Source: Defluviitaleaceae bacterium
GTDB lineage: Bacteria > Bacillota > Clostridia > Lachnospirales > WQUN01
Direction: 5' to 3'
Assembly: GCA_009780585.1 (NCBI GenBank)
Contig: WQZS01000004.1
Coordinates: forward strand, 89,846 to 153,845
Length of the DNA stretch: 64,000 nt
The position numbers and the translations under genes are program-made. A model generated the notes under the pieces. That model was not told where the DNA came from. It made no database searches and saw nothing but the letters and a program-made list of their open reading frames with translations. Positions 24,508 to 32,589 of this stretch are shown piece after piece (the first letter of the stretch is position 1; each line of letters starts with the position of its first letter).

Positions 24508-26082
24508 ATGTTTAACAAACGCGCCGCAGGGGTGCTTGCGCATCCCACATCGTTTCCCGCGCCGTACGGCATCGGTGATTTGGGTGAAGGGGCATACGCT
24601 TTCGTGGATTTCCTGGCGGAGGCCGGGCAAAAGCTCTGGCAGGTGCTTCCCCTCGGGCCGACAGGTTTCGGGGATTCGCCTTACCAGAGTTTTTCCGCTT
24701 TCGCGGGGAATCCGCTGTTGGTCAGCCCCGACGAATTGCTAAAGGAAGGCTTACTTACGCATGATGACCTGAGCGATGTGCCGGACTTCGACACGTTAAG
24801 CGTGGACTACGGCCCGGTGATCGAACATAAAACAGGGCTGTACCGCAAGGCGTACGAACGCTTTGATACAAGCGATCAGGCGTTTAAGCGTTTCTGTAAT
24901 AAAAACAAGTCATGGCTTGACGATTACGCGCTGTTTATGGCGATCAAGGCGCATTTGATCGCCGAACGCAAAAACGAATGGCATTCGCCGGGGTTAAAAG
25001 CCTACGCCAAAACCGTGAAAAAATATCTCACACCCGCCCAAATCGACGACTATTATTACGGCGCGACGTGGAGCAGTTGGCCCGCGGAAATCGCAAACCG
25101 CGAAAAAGCCGCGCTCAGAAAAACCGCCAAGGAGCTCGACGGCGAAATCGGGTTAACCAAGTTCCTGCAATACGAATTCTTCCGCCAATGGGGCGCGCTT
25201 AAATCATATGCGAACAAAAAAGGGATCCGCATCATCGGGGATATCCCGATTTTCGTGGCGATGGATTCGGCCGATACATGGGGCAAGCCCGAATTGTATC
25301 ACCTCAACGAAGAAAGCTGGCCAACCGCCGTGGCGGGTGTACCGCCCGATTATTTCAGCGAGACGGGGCAGCTTTGGGGTAACCCCTTGTACGATTGGGC
25401 CAAACATAAGGAAGACGGTTACGCGTGGTGGTGCGACCGCGTGGAGGCGACCCTCAAAACGGTGGACATCGTACGCATCGACCATTTCCGCGGCTTCGAA
25501 GCCTATTGGTCCGTATCCTCGCGTGAAAAGACCGCCATCAAGGGCAAGTGGATAAAAGGCCCGGGCGCGTCCCTCTTCGACGCCTTTAAAAAACGCTTGG
25601 GCAATCTGCCCATCATCGCGGAAGACTTGGGCATCATCACCAAAGAAGTGGACGCCCTGCGTACGGGTTTCGATTTGCCCGGCATGAAGGTATTGCAATT
25701 CGCCTTCAACCCCGAGGACGAAAGCGCGTACCTGCCCCACCATTTCGAAGATAACAAAACCGTCGTCTATTCCGGCACGCACGACAACGACACGACCCTC
25801 GGATGGTACGGTTCCGCCGCGGAAAACGAACGCGATTACCTGCGGCGTTACCTTAATGTTTCCGGTGAAGACGTGTCATGGGATTTCATTCGGCTCGCGT
25901 TTTCCACCACCGCGATGTTTGCGGTCGTACCCGTACAGGACGTCCTTTCCCTGGGCACCGAGGCCCGCATGAACCAACCCGGCCAGGCTACGGGATGGTG
26001 GCGTTTCCGCTACACGGCGGATATGCTGACTGTTAAACACGCGGAAAGGCTTGCGTATTTAACGGGGTTGTACCATAGGTAA
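24508..26082 (+). CDS. malQ: 4-alpha-glucanotransferase (amylomaltase)
   Basis: A 524-residue GH77 enzyme that transfers glucan segments between maltodextrins. The start MFNKRAAGVLAHPTSFP, GPTGFGDSPYQ, the nucleophile region VRIDHFRGFEAYW, acid/base EDLG (IIAEDLGIIT) and SGTHDNDTTLGWY are all present. ATG 24508 has AGGGGAG upstream. Length and motifs are complete. It follows degV as a separate cistron. Confidence 0.97.
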   Translation: MFNKRAAGVLAHPTSFPAPYGIGDLGEGAYAFVDFLAEAGQKLWQVLPLGPTGFGDSPYQSFSAFAGNPLLVSPDELLKEGLLTHDDLSDVPDFDTLSVDYGPVIEHKTGLYRKAYERFDTSDQAFKRFCNKNKSWLDDYALFMAIKAHLIAERKNEWHSPGLKAYAKTVKKYLTPAQIDDYYYGATWSSWPAEIANREKAALRKTAKELDGEIGLTKFLQYEFFRQWGALKSYANKKGIRIIGDIPIFVAMDSADTWGKPELYHLNEESWPTAVAGVPPDYFSETGQLWGNPLYDWAKHKEDGYAWWCDRVEATLKTVDIVRIDHFRGFEAYWSVSSREKTAIKGKWIKGPGASLFDAFKKRLGNLPIIAEDLGIITKEVDALRTGFDLPGMKVLQFAFNPEDESAYLPHHFEDNKTVVYSGTHDNDTTLGWYGSAAENERDYLRRYLNVSGEDVSWDFIRLAFSTTAMFAVVPVQDVLSLGTEARMNQPGQATGWWRFRYTADMLTVKHAERLAYLTGLYHR

Positions 26083-26105
26083 AAATATAAAATTTTGCAA
26101 AATAT

Positions 26106-26167
26106 GATATAATCACCTTGTTGTAGTGCAGGGTGGTTTCCGGCTGATCCGCCGAAAGGCGGTGAGG
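26106..26167 (+). promoter_or_regulatory. Promoter and leader hairpin of the holin-like toxin gene
   Basis: An extended -10 element, TGATATAAT, starts at 26106. A perfect hairpin CCGCC-GAAA-GGCGG (26149-26162) overlaps the start of the GGTGAGG ribosome-binding region, so it could limit toxin translation, as in known type I systems. Confidence 0.55.
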
Positions 26168-26173
26168 CTCACG

Positions 26174-26275
26174 ATGGAAATGTTTTTGATTGTATTCGCG
26201 GCAATGACTTTTGTTGTTGCAATTATCAGTCTGATCGTTTTTATTGTTGATGTGATAACACGGAATAAAAAATAA
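26174..26275 (+). CDS. Putative holin-like toxin peptide (type I toxin-antitoxin)
   Basis: A 33-residue peptide, MEMFLIVFAAMTFVVAII followed by a second hydrophobic run and a basic end TRNKK. Single-helix hydrophobic peptides of this kind are the putative holin-like toxins common in Bacillota, often paired with an antisense RNA. GGTGAGG lies 6 bp before the ATG. The upstream hairpin and the two downstream hairpins support a compact, structured mRNA. The antitoxin RNA itself cannot be proven from sequence alone. Confidence 0.72.
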   Translation: MEMFLIVFAAMTFVVAIISLIVFIVDVITRNKK

Positions 26276-26307
26276 CCGCCCATGCCCTGGCAAGCGTGGC
26301 GGTTATT
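26271..26307. terminator. Hairpin directly after the toxin gene
   Basis: AATAACCGCC / GGCGGTTATT arms of 10 bp around a 17-base loop that begins inside the stop codon. There is no T-run after it, so it may protect mRNA or belong to an overlapping antisense RNA rather than terminate strongly. Confidence 0.5.
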
Positions 26308-26356
26308 CTCGTGATTTAATAATACGGGTCGGCTGTACGCCTTGCGGCTACAACAC

Positions 26357-26386
26357 GAGCGGGAGCTACAACTCTCGCTCTTTTTT
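26357..26386 (+). terminator. Terminator downstream of the toxin locus
   Basis: GAGCGGGAG / CTCTCGCTC hairpin followed by TTTTTTA. It ends right at the ligA stop codon, which lies on the other strand. It would end the toxin transcript. Confidence 0.75.
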
Positions 26387-29117
26387 ATTCTAACCTTATT
26401 ATAGCGTTGTCATACAACGCTGTAAACCCTTCTTCCGTCAAAACAGGCACGCCGAGTTCGGCGGCCTTTTTGTTTTTACCGGAGGTTGATGCCGCGTCGT
26501 TATTAATCAGGTAGGAGGTTTTGGCTGTGACGCTGCCCGTCACCTTACCGCCTTGGCTTTCGATAAAGTCTTGCAATTCTTTACGGTTTTTATATCGGAT
26601 AACCTCCCCGGTGATCACGAAGGTAAGGCCGGACAACGGGAGATCGGCCGTAACGCCCGCCGAAACCGTTCCACCCGCTTGGGTCGTTGCGTTCACATGA
26701 GCGGGGATTTTTAACCTTAATAGGGGAAGTGTTTTTTTGATGAGTTCCAGATTTTCGCCGTTGGAAAAGTAGGTATGCAGACTTTGCGCGATAGCTTCGC
26801 CGAAGTGCTTGATTTCGTTGAGTTGAACGGCGTAATCGTCGCTTGTGCATACGCCGATGATTTTTTCCATATCATGCGAAAAATGTGCGCATAATAGTTT
26901 CGCGTTCGCCAGCCCTACGTGGCGTATACCCAACGCGTAGATGAAATTGGGCAAGGCGATGTCCTTCGCCGCTTCCACGGCTTTGATAATATTGTCAAAG
27001 GATTTCCTGCCGAAGCCTTCCATATCAATGATGGTTTCCTCGTGACGGGCTAGGTCAAACAAGTCGGGGTAGGTATCCACCAAGCCTAATGAAATGAACT
27101 TCTCCAGCGTTTGCTCGGACAATCCTTCGATATTAAAGGCGTTGCGGCTGACGAAGTGCGCCAATGCTTGCAACCGCTGCGCGCCGCAGCTTGTGCCGAC
27201 GCAATACAATGCCTCCCCGCTCGGGCCGGCGACGATTTCGGTCGCGCCGCCGCACACCGGACAAAAAGCGGGGATAGGAACGAGCGGGGAAGGGCTGTTG
27301 CGGTGAGCGTCTTCACCACAAACGAATGCAGAATTAATCGTTCCTGCATTCATCACAAGGGAACGCGATTGTTCTCCCCCGCCCGATGTGTTTCGGCTAA
27401 GGTTCTCCGCTACTTGCGGGATGATCATATTTGCCTTATATACGGTGATGCAATCGCCGATACCAAGCGCGAGCTCACGCAGGATGCTTACGTTGTGAAC
27501 GCTTGCGCGGCTGACGGACGTACCTTCCAACTCCACCGTATCAAAAATGGCGACGGGATTGATCAAGCCCGTGCGCGAGGTGTTCCACTCCACGGCACGC
27601 AGGGTCGTCTCCCGCACTTCGTCCGCCCATTTGAAGGCGATGGAATCACGCGGGAACTTGGACGTTGCGCCCATCGCTTCACCTTTGGCGATATTATCTA
27701 TGGTTAAGACCAATCCATCGGTCGCAACCCGTGCTTCCGCGGTTCGCGCCTTAAAATCCTCTACGGCGGCAACCACCGTATCAGCCGTCACGGTCTTATT
27801 CGCCACAACTTCGAAGCCCAAATCCGCCAGCCATTGCAATTGCGCGGATTTTAATTCAAAGGACAAACCGTCTGTTCCGGATTCCAAATTTTGAATTTCA
27901 AATTTTGAATTTCGAATCTCGGATTCCGAATTTCGAATTTCAAATTCCGAATTCCGAATCCCAAATCCCAAATCCCGAATTCCGAATCCACTCACCCCGA
28001 TCGCGTAGAACCGAACCCTTCGCGCCGCCGCAACCTCGCTGTTAAGCTGGCGCACCGTGCCGCTGCAAAGGTTGCGCGGGTTTTTGTAGGCTTCCTCCGC
28101 GGGGAGGGCGGCGTTGATGGCGTCGAAATCGGAAAAGGGGATCACGGCTTCGCCCCGTACGGTAAAGCTACCTTTACATGCCACGGATAAAGGCAGGTTG
28201 ATAAAGGTACGGGCGTTGTGGGTTACGTCCTCCCCAATGACGCCGTTGCCGCGGGTCAAGGCTTGCGTAAGCGTGCCGTTTTCGTAAGCCAGCGAAACGG
28301 CTAAACCGTCCAGTTTATATGTCAGCAGACCTGTTTCCTCCCCCAGGAACGCGGCAAGGGCCTGCGCGTCCTTCGTCTTGTCCAGCGAAAGCATGGGGAC
28401 GGTATGCGGTACTTTTTTTAATTCGCTTACGACTTCGTAGCCTACTTTTTGCGTGGGGCTGTTCGCAAGGACCGTCCCCGTTTCCGATTCCAAGCGTACC
28501 AATTCATCGTAGAGGGCGTCATATTCGCGGTCGGTCATCAGCTCGCGGTTTTCATGGTAATAGGCTTTGGACGCTTCCCGTAGATGTTCGGACAAGCCCT
28601 TCATACGGGATACGGGCGATATTTTTTGATACGCGCGCCGTTCGTCAAGGTAAGGATCGTCGAACAATCCGAGCCGTATCACGCCGCAATAACCGTAACC
28701 CGATTTTTCCAGCAGCTTGATCATGGGCGCGTTATTTTTGTGGGTGTCGATGCGGATATTCCCGCATAACGCGTAGCACCATTCCAAACACGCCTTACCC
28801 GCGCCTTTCGCGCCCTCCGCGCGGGCGATGCGGTGGACGACGCCGTAAGGCAACGTATCGTCAAGCCAATTTCCGTCGATGCGCGTATATGTGGGGTCGG
28901 CGGCGATGTTGAAGTAAAAAACGGCAATGACACGCCCGCCGCTTTCGCATACATAACTCAAGCCCGCGCGGATGTCCCCTTCTATCGTAGCGCGGGGCGG
29001 GTGGTCATCGCCCCATTGGTCGGGGTTGCCGGATTCCTTCATCGTTTTGCGGGCGTAGGCGTAGATATCCATTACGGTATCAAGATCATCGTTCGTGGTT
29101 TTCCTGATGTAAAACAT
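26385..29117 (-). CDS. ligA: GNAT acetyltransferase fused to NAD-dependent DNA ligase
   Basis: A 910-residue fusion. Residues 1 to about 165 form a GNAT-like domain (RKTTNDDLDTVMDIY start, VHRIARAEGAKGAGKA acetyl-CoA region). The rest is LigA: adenylation domain with the nucleophile in TYKLDGLAVS, OB fold, zinc finger starting CPVCGGATEIV, helix-hairpin-helix repeats and a C-terminal BRCT domain. It seals nicks in DNA replication and is normally essential. Two insertions interrupt the ligase part: 35 residues encoded by 15 heptanucleotide repeats after YAIGVSGFG, and about 40 residues before the zinc finger. Subtracting them gives a usual LigA length. ATG 29117 has AAGGGG. Confidence 0.94.
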   Translation of the reverse strand: MFYIRKTTNDDLDTVMDIYAYARKTMKESGNPDQWGDDHPPRATIEGDIRAGLSYVCESGGRVIAVFYFNIAADPTYTRIDGNWLDDTLPYGVVHRIARAEGAKGAGKACLEWCYALCGNIRIDTHKNNAPMIKLLEKSGYGYCGVIRLGLFDDPYLDERRAYQKISPVSRMKGLSEHLREASKAYYHENRELMTDREYDALYDELVRLESETGTVLANSPTQKVGYEVVSELKKVPHTVPMLSLDKTKDAQALAAFLGEETGLLTYKLDGLAVSLAYENGTLTQALTRGNGVIGEDVTHNARTFINLPLSVACKGSFTVRGEAVIPFSDFDAINAALPAEEAYKNPRNLCSGTVRQLNSEVAAARRVRFYAIGVSGFGIRDLGFGIRNSEFEIRNSESEIRNSKFEIQNLESGTDGLSFELKSAQLQWLADLGFEVVANKTVTADTVVAAVEDFKARTAEARVATDGLVLTIDNIAKGEAMGATSKFPRDSIAFKWADEVRETTLRAVEWNTSRTGLINPVAIFDTVELEGTSVSRASVHNVSILRELALGIGDCITVYKANMIIPQVAENLSRNTSGGGEQSRSLVMNAGTINSAFVCGEDAHRNSPSPLVPIPAFCPVCGGATEIVAGPSGEALYCVGTSCGAQRLQALAHFVSRNAFNIEGLSEQTLEKFISLGLVDTYPDLFDLARHEETIIDMEGFGRKSFDNIIKAVEAAKDIALPNFIYALGIRHVGLANAKLLCAHFSHDMEKIIGVCTSDDYAVQLNEIKHFGEAIAQSLHTYFSNGENLELIKKTLPLLRLKIPAHVNATTQAGGTVSAGVTADLPLSGLTFVITGEVIRYKNRKELQDFIESQGGKVTGSVTAKTSYLINNDAASTSGKNKKAAELGVPVLTEEGFTALYDNAIIRLE
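27324..27351. repeat. Short palindrome in the second ligA insertion
   Basis: Arms GAATGCAG / CTGCATTC around 12 bases. It lies within the roughly 40-residue extra segment (beginning NTSGGGEQSRSL) just before the ligase zinc finger. Confidence 0.6.
27881..27985. repeat. Heptanucleotide tandem repeat, 15 units, inside ligA
   Basis: Fifteen consecutive degenerate copies of a 7-bp unit (consensus ATTYCRA, e.g. ATTCCGA, ATTTCGA, ATCCCAA). The 105-bp length is a multiple of three, so the frame is kept and a 7-residue peptide repeat (IRNSEFE-like) is encoded on the minus strand. Confidence 0.95.
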
Positions 29118-29143
29118 GTGTAATTACCCCTTTAAATTGTATC

Positions 29144-29179
29144 GCCTCAATCGGCCTCATTCCGCCTCAAAATGCCTCA
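29144..29179. promoter_or_regulatory. Four 10-bp phased direct repeats upstream of ligA
   Basis: GCCTCA recurs at 29144, 29154, 29164 and 29174, exactly 10 bp apart (TGAGGC in the ligA sense). The array ends about 27 bp before the ligA start and would place four identical sites on one face of the helix, suggesting cooperative binding of a regulator. Confidence 0.55.
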
Positions 29180-29250
29180 ATAAAATATACCAAATGTATT
29201 TATTTGACGGAAAATAATGTATTTATGCGTAAAATACGACAATATGCGCG

Positions 29251-29278
29251 TTGCTACGATATACTTATAGTATATAAT
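29251..29278 (+). promoter_or_regulatory. Promoter of the small hypothetical gene
   Basis: TTGCTA (29251-29256) and TATAAT (29273-29278) with a 16-bp spacer, 60 bp before the start codon. Confidence 0.6.
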
Positions 29279-29337
29279 TTGTTTAGCCGGCGGAACCTTC
29301 CGCAAACCAACGGCAAAACGACACGGGAGTGATAAAA

Positions 29338-29655
29338 ATGCGTACGACGGAGCGTATTTCCGAAGTTACGGTCAGGCACGAAAACGGCACGCAATGGATT
29401 TTCGTGTATTACTTGCAAGTCGTCCCTTCCCAAAGCGAGGGCGACCTGTTCGCCATACGGGTGGACAAGCTGACCCGCGACGGGACGCTGCTTGAAAAAA
29501 ACGAAACTTATCCCCTTACCGCCTCGCGCCGCGAAGCGATGGCGATGGTCAAAGCCTTTGCGAAGGGGACCGTCCCTCCGAGCGTCCTTATGGAGATGGC
29601 GGACGAATGGTTTATCACCACACAGCCCTGGCATACATACCACAAGGCAGGGTAG
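29338..29655 (+). CDS. Small hypothetical protein
   Basis: A 105-residue soluble protein, MRTTERISEVTVRHENG..., ending in a helical part (ASRREAMAMVKAFAKGTV). ATG 29338 has GGGAG 8 bp upstream and a plausible promoter. The layout (an N-terminal beta-rich half, then a helix and a PPSVLMEMADEW segment) resembles small clostridial DUF6514-type proteins, but I am not sure of that match. Its 3' end overlaps the convergent methyltransferase gene by 41 bp. Function unknown. Confidence 0.7.
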   Translation: MRTTERISEVTVRHENGTQWIFVYYLQVVPSQSEGDLFAIRVDKLTRDGTLLEKNETYPLTASRREAMAMVKAFAKGTVPPSVLMEMADEWFITTQPWHTYHKAG

Positions 29656-30523
29656 TCCCGCTTTTGGCCGCCAGCCCCACCTCACCGAAGTTGATGGCGC
29701 AACGGGATATATGCCCGGGGGAAGAAGGCTTCGCTTGCGCCAAAGCGGCAGTCAATACATTGCCGTATACCGCCGGCGAATAGCCCGCCGTGTACGCGTT
29801 AACCAACAAAAATAACGGCGCGTCGGAAAGCAATCCGACACACGCCGTTACCAGTTCAAACAACCGTTCCTCCAGTTTCCACATTTCACCGCCGGGCCCG
29901 CGCCCGAATACGGGAGGGTCCATCACGACGGCGTCGTAGCGGTTGCCGCGCCGCCCTTCGCGGTGTACGAACTTTAATACGTCGTCGGTCAATACCTTAT
30001 GCGGGCAATCCCCCAAACCCGACAGTACAATGTTGTCCCGCGCCCATTGGTTCATGCCCTTGGCCGCGTCGATATGGGTGACGTTCGCGCCTGCTTGCAT
30101 ACAAGCCACCGTCGCGCCGCCGGTATAGGCAAACAGATTTAAAACCCGCACGGGTGCATTTGCTTCGGCAACCCTCGCGCGGATTCTTTCCTGCATCCAC
30201 CGCCAATTAACCGCTTGTTCGGGGAACAGCCCCATATGCTTAAACCCCGTCGGCCTTATGTGAAAGCGCATCCTGTCGTAAGCGATCGTCCACGCTTCCG
30301 GCATATCACCGCGCAGCGTTTCCCATTGCCCGCCGCCCGCGCGGCTGCGTATATAACGCGTGTGCGCGATACCCCAATCCACGCTTTTATCCCGCGGCCA
30401 AATGGCTTGCGGGTCGGGGCGGATAACGGTAACCGTGCCCCACCTCTCCAGCTTTTCGCCGCCGCCCGTATCGATGAGGACGTAGTCGCGCCAGCCTTGG
30501 GCGAGGTCGATGTTTGCGGTCAA
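29615..30523 (-). CDS. Class I SAM-dependent methyltransferase (RlmI/RlmK-like)
   Basis: A 302-residue enzyme. The C-terminal two thirds contain the SAM motif VLNLFAYTGGATVACMQAGA, the acidic strand end THIDAAKGMNQWA and the MDPPVFGRG catalytic loop, as in rRNA methyltransferases related to RlmI. The best start is a TTG at 30523 with AAAGGGG 9 bp upstream, giving MTANIDLAQGW; the longer frame would begin upstream of an extended -10 (TGGTATGCT, 30559-30551). The exact RNA target cannot be assigned. It is divergent from the HAD gene. Confidence 0.86.
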   Translation of the reverse strand: MTANIDLAQGWRDYVLIDTGGGEKLERWGTVTVIRPDPQAIWPRDKSVDWGIAHTRYIRSRAGGGQWETLRGDMPEAWTIAYDRMRFHIRPTGFKHMGLFPEQAVNWRWMQERIRARVAEANAPVRVLNLFAYTGGATVACMQAGANVTHIDAAKGMNQWARDNIVLSGLGDCPHKVLTDDVLKFVHREGRRGNRYDAVVMDPPVFGRGPGGEMWKLEERLFELVTACVGLLSDAPLFLLVNAYTAGYSPAVYGNVLTAALAQAKPSSPGHISRCAINFGEVGLAAKSGTTLPCGMYARAVW

Positions 30524-30585
30524 AGTGATTTCCCCTTTCAAGTAATGGCTAGCATACCATATAACGTCCGTGTTATCATACAATC

Positions 30586-31377
30586 ATGACGAACTTCAAA
30601 GCCTTCCCACCCGCCGTCGCGCGTAAAATCAAATATATCCTCTTCGACATTGACGACACCATTACCACGGGGGGGCGTTTGACTTGTGACGCCTACCGCG
30701 CGTTGTGGGCGTCGCGCGAGCGCGGGCTTACGCTCATCCCCGTGACGGGCCGCCCGGCGGGTTGGTGCGATATGATCATCCGCCAATGGCCGGTGGACGC
30801 GGTAATCGGCGAAAACGGAGCGTTTTGTTTTTACCGTACGGATAACGGCTACGCGGAGCTGACCCACCCCAATGTATATGAAGACGCGCGGGAACGGTTA
30901 ACGGCAATCCGTAACGCGGTCTTGGAAAAATTCCCCGAAAGCCGCGTGGCTAAGGATCAATTCGCGCGGCGGTATGATTTGGCGATCGATTTTTGCGAAG
31001 ATGAACCCCGCTTTGGCTTGGACGCGGCATACGCGATCCGCGATATTTGCGAAGGCTTCGGCGCGCAGGCGAAGGTGAGCTCGATCCATGTGAACACGTG
31101 GTTCGGCGAATACGACAAACTGAGTATGGCGGAAATGGTTTTCGCGCGGATTTTCCGTGAACCGGATTTTTTGGATACGTCGGTCTTCTTCGGCGATTCA
31201 CCCAATGACGAGCCGATGTTCGGCTTTTTCCCGCATAGCTGCGCGGTGGCGAATATCCTACCTTTCTTGGATAAGCTGCATAAAAAACCCGCTTACGTTT
31301 GTGATTCGGAAAGCGGGTTGGGGTTCGCGGATTCGATTGATTTTTTGTTGTCCCTACTGCCACCAAAAGGCTTGTAG
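30586..31377 (+). CDS. HAD family hydrolase (Cof/MPGP-like phosphatase)
   Basis: A 263-residue phosphatase of HAD subfamily IIB. Motif I is FDIDDTITTGG (nucleophile Asp), motif II is VTGRPAG, motif III includes the conserved Lys in the cap boundary and motif IV is FFGDSPNDEPMF. It resembles Cof-type sugar phosphatases and mannosyl-3-phosphoglycerate phosphatases; the substrate is open. The 3' end overlaps the convergent hypothetical gene by 24 bp. Confidence 0.9.
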   Translation: MTNFKAFPPAVARKIKYILFDIDDTITTGGRLTCDAYRALWASRERGLTLIPVTGRPAGWCDMIIRQWPVDAVIGENGAFCFYRTDNGYAELTHPNVYEDARERLTAIRNAVLEKFPESRVAKDQFARRYDLAIDFCEDEPRFGLDAAYAIRDICEGFGAQAKVSSIHVNTWFGEYDKLSMAEMVFARIFREPDFLDTSVFFGDSPNDEPMFGFFPHSCAVANILPFLDKLHKKPAYVCDSESGLGFADSIDFLLSLLPPKGL

Positions 31378-31851
31378 ACGGCGGCACTCATTGTTAAAAC
31401 GTACGAGCGGGGGGTAAACGACCCCCCAATGCTTGGGCGGCGCATCGTTATCCGGCGTGTTTTTTTGTTTGAAATTATAAAGCTGGCGGCATAAACGGGG
31501 CAACAGGCCGTTGTCCTCACACGCGAGCAACGCTTGCAATTCGGAGGTCCGTTCCTCCAGCGCGCGGTTCAATTTTTCGCCGTTGACGCCCAGGCGCCCG
31601 GGCTTGGCATGGGACGCGTCGGGGGAATGGGCGATGCCGATTTCGTACAGGCTGATTTGCAAGCCCTTTTTACCGCGGACGGTTACGGGCTTGTTCATTT
31701 CCGCGCGCAATTCCTCGCCGAAGGCCGACCATTCCGCCGATCCCGAATGGAGTACGTCCTGCAAGCGGTTGTACGCGTGCGTTAAGGCCACGATGGCTTC
31801 GCCGATGTTCTCCACCGGATCGGTTTCGTACGCGGTGCGTTCTTTTTTCAC
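31354..31851 (-). CDS. Hypothetical protein cotranslated with the ECF S component
   Basis: A 165-residue soluble protein starting from a GTG that overlaps the upstream stop (GTGA), so it is coupled to the S-component gene. It begins MKKERTAYETDPVENIGEA and is mostly helical, with RALEERTSELQALLACED in the second half. No family is recognised. Position suggests a role linked to vitamin uptake or use, but this is only an inference. Confidence 0.75.
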   Translation of the reverse strand: MKKERTAYETDPVENIGEAIVALTHAYNRLQDVLHSGSAEWSAFGEELRAEMNKPVTVRGKKGLQISLYEIGIAHSPDASHAKPGRLGVNGEKLNRALEERTSELQALLACEDNGLLPRLCRQLYNFKQKNTPDNDAPPKHWGVVYPPLVRFNNECRRLQAFWWQ

Positions 31852-32522
31852 GATGCCTCCCGAATATTCAGAAATACGATCAACAGCGCCAAGGCGATGA
31901 CCAGCACAACCGCCGTCAGCAATACGCCCCAATTGATACGGCCCTTGCCTTCTTCGGCCGTACTTGCGGCGGGCCGATACAGCCCTGCCGCCATTAAGGC
32001 CCTTACAATGGGTTTATATACGATCAACGCGATAGCCGCGTTAAGGCTGTACTTGATGGCGTTAAACGGCAGGAACACGGGGACCAGCAATTCCGCCACC
32101 ATGGCGCGTGGCCACCCCATGTAGATAGGCACGACCAGCCAATTCCACAGCAGCATAACGGGTACAACCGTCAAAACCCCTACCGTCAAGCCGATAACCG
32201 CGCCGGGTAGGGTTCGGCGGTATTTATAGATCACCGCCGCGGGTACGGCGAAGGCGGAGCTGGAGACCCCGTTCATTAGCATACCCCAAGGCCCCGTTTC
32301 CGATACGGTCACCATTTCCACCAAGGCTGTAACCGCCGCCAGCATAAACGCCGCAAACGGGCCGAACATGAACCCGCCCATGACGATAATCGTATCCTTG
32401 GGGTCGTAGGTAAGGAAGTTGGTGGGCGGCAGCGCGACGGGTATGCGGATGAGCATGACGATACACGCCATCGCCGCCATCATGGCAAGGGTGGTTAATT
32501 GCTTCGTACGTGAATCAGTCAA
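31848..32522 (-). CDS. ECF transporter S component (RibU-like)
   Basis: A 224-residue membrane substrate-binding subunit with about six helices. LTYDPKDTIIVMGGFMFGP and the following ETGPWGMLMNG resemble RibU (riboflavin) proteins. It carries the AxxxA-type N-terminal helix (TLAMMAAMACIVM) that docks on EcfT. The TTG at 32522 has GGGGG 7 bp upstream; a second TTG at 32528 is too close to it. The EcfA-EcfT module is 21 kb away, as expected for a group II system. No FMN riboswitch is visible upstream. Confidence 0.86.
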   Translation of the reverse strand: MTDSRTKQLTTLAMMAAMACIVMLIRIPVALPPTNFLTYDPKDTIIVMGGFMFGPFAAFMLAAVTALVEMVTVSETGPWGMLMNGVSSSAFAVPAAVIYKYRRTLPGAVIGLTVGVLTVVPVMLLWNWLVVPIYMGWPRAMVAELLVPVFLPFNAIKYSLNAAIALIVYKPIVRALMAAGLYRPAASTAEEGKGRINWGVLLTAVVLVIALALLIVFLNIREAS

Positions 32523-32589
32523 AGTCAAGTCCCCCGTTTATTTATTTGATCGCTCCATAAAGTACCATTATTACCATTCCGTTGCAACA

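Noticed and set aside
27881..27985. CRISPR-like array in ligA
   Set aside because: Units are 7 bp without spacers, so it is a microsatellite.
31848..32589. FMN riboswitch before the RibU-like gene
   Set aside because: The upstream gap is only about 60 bp and has no riboswitch motif.
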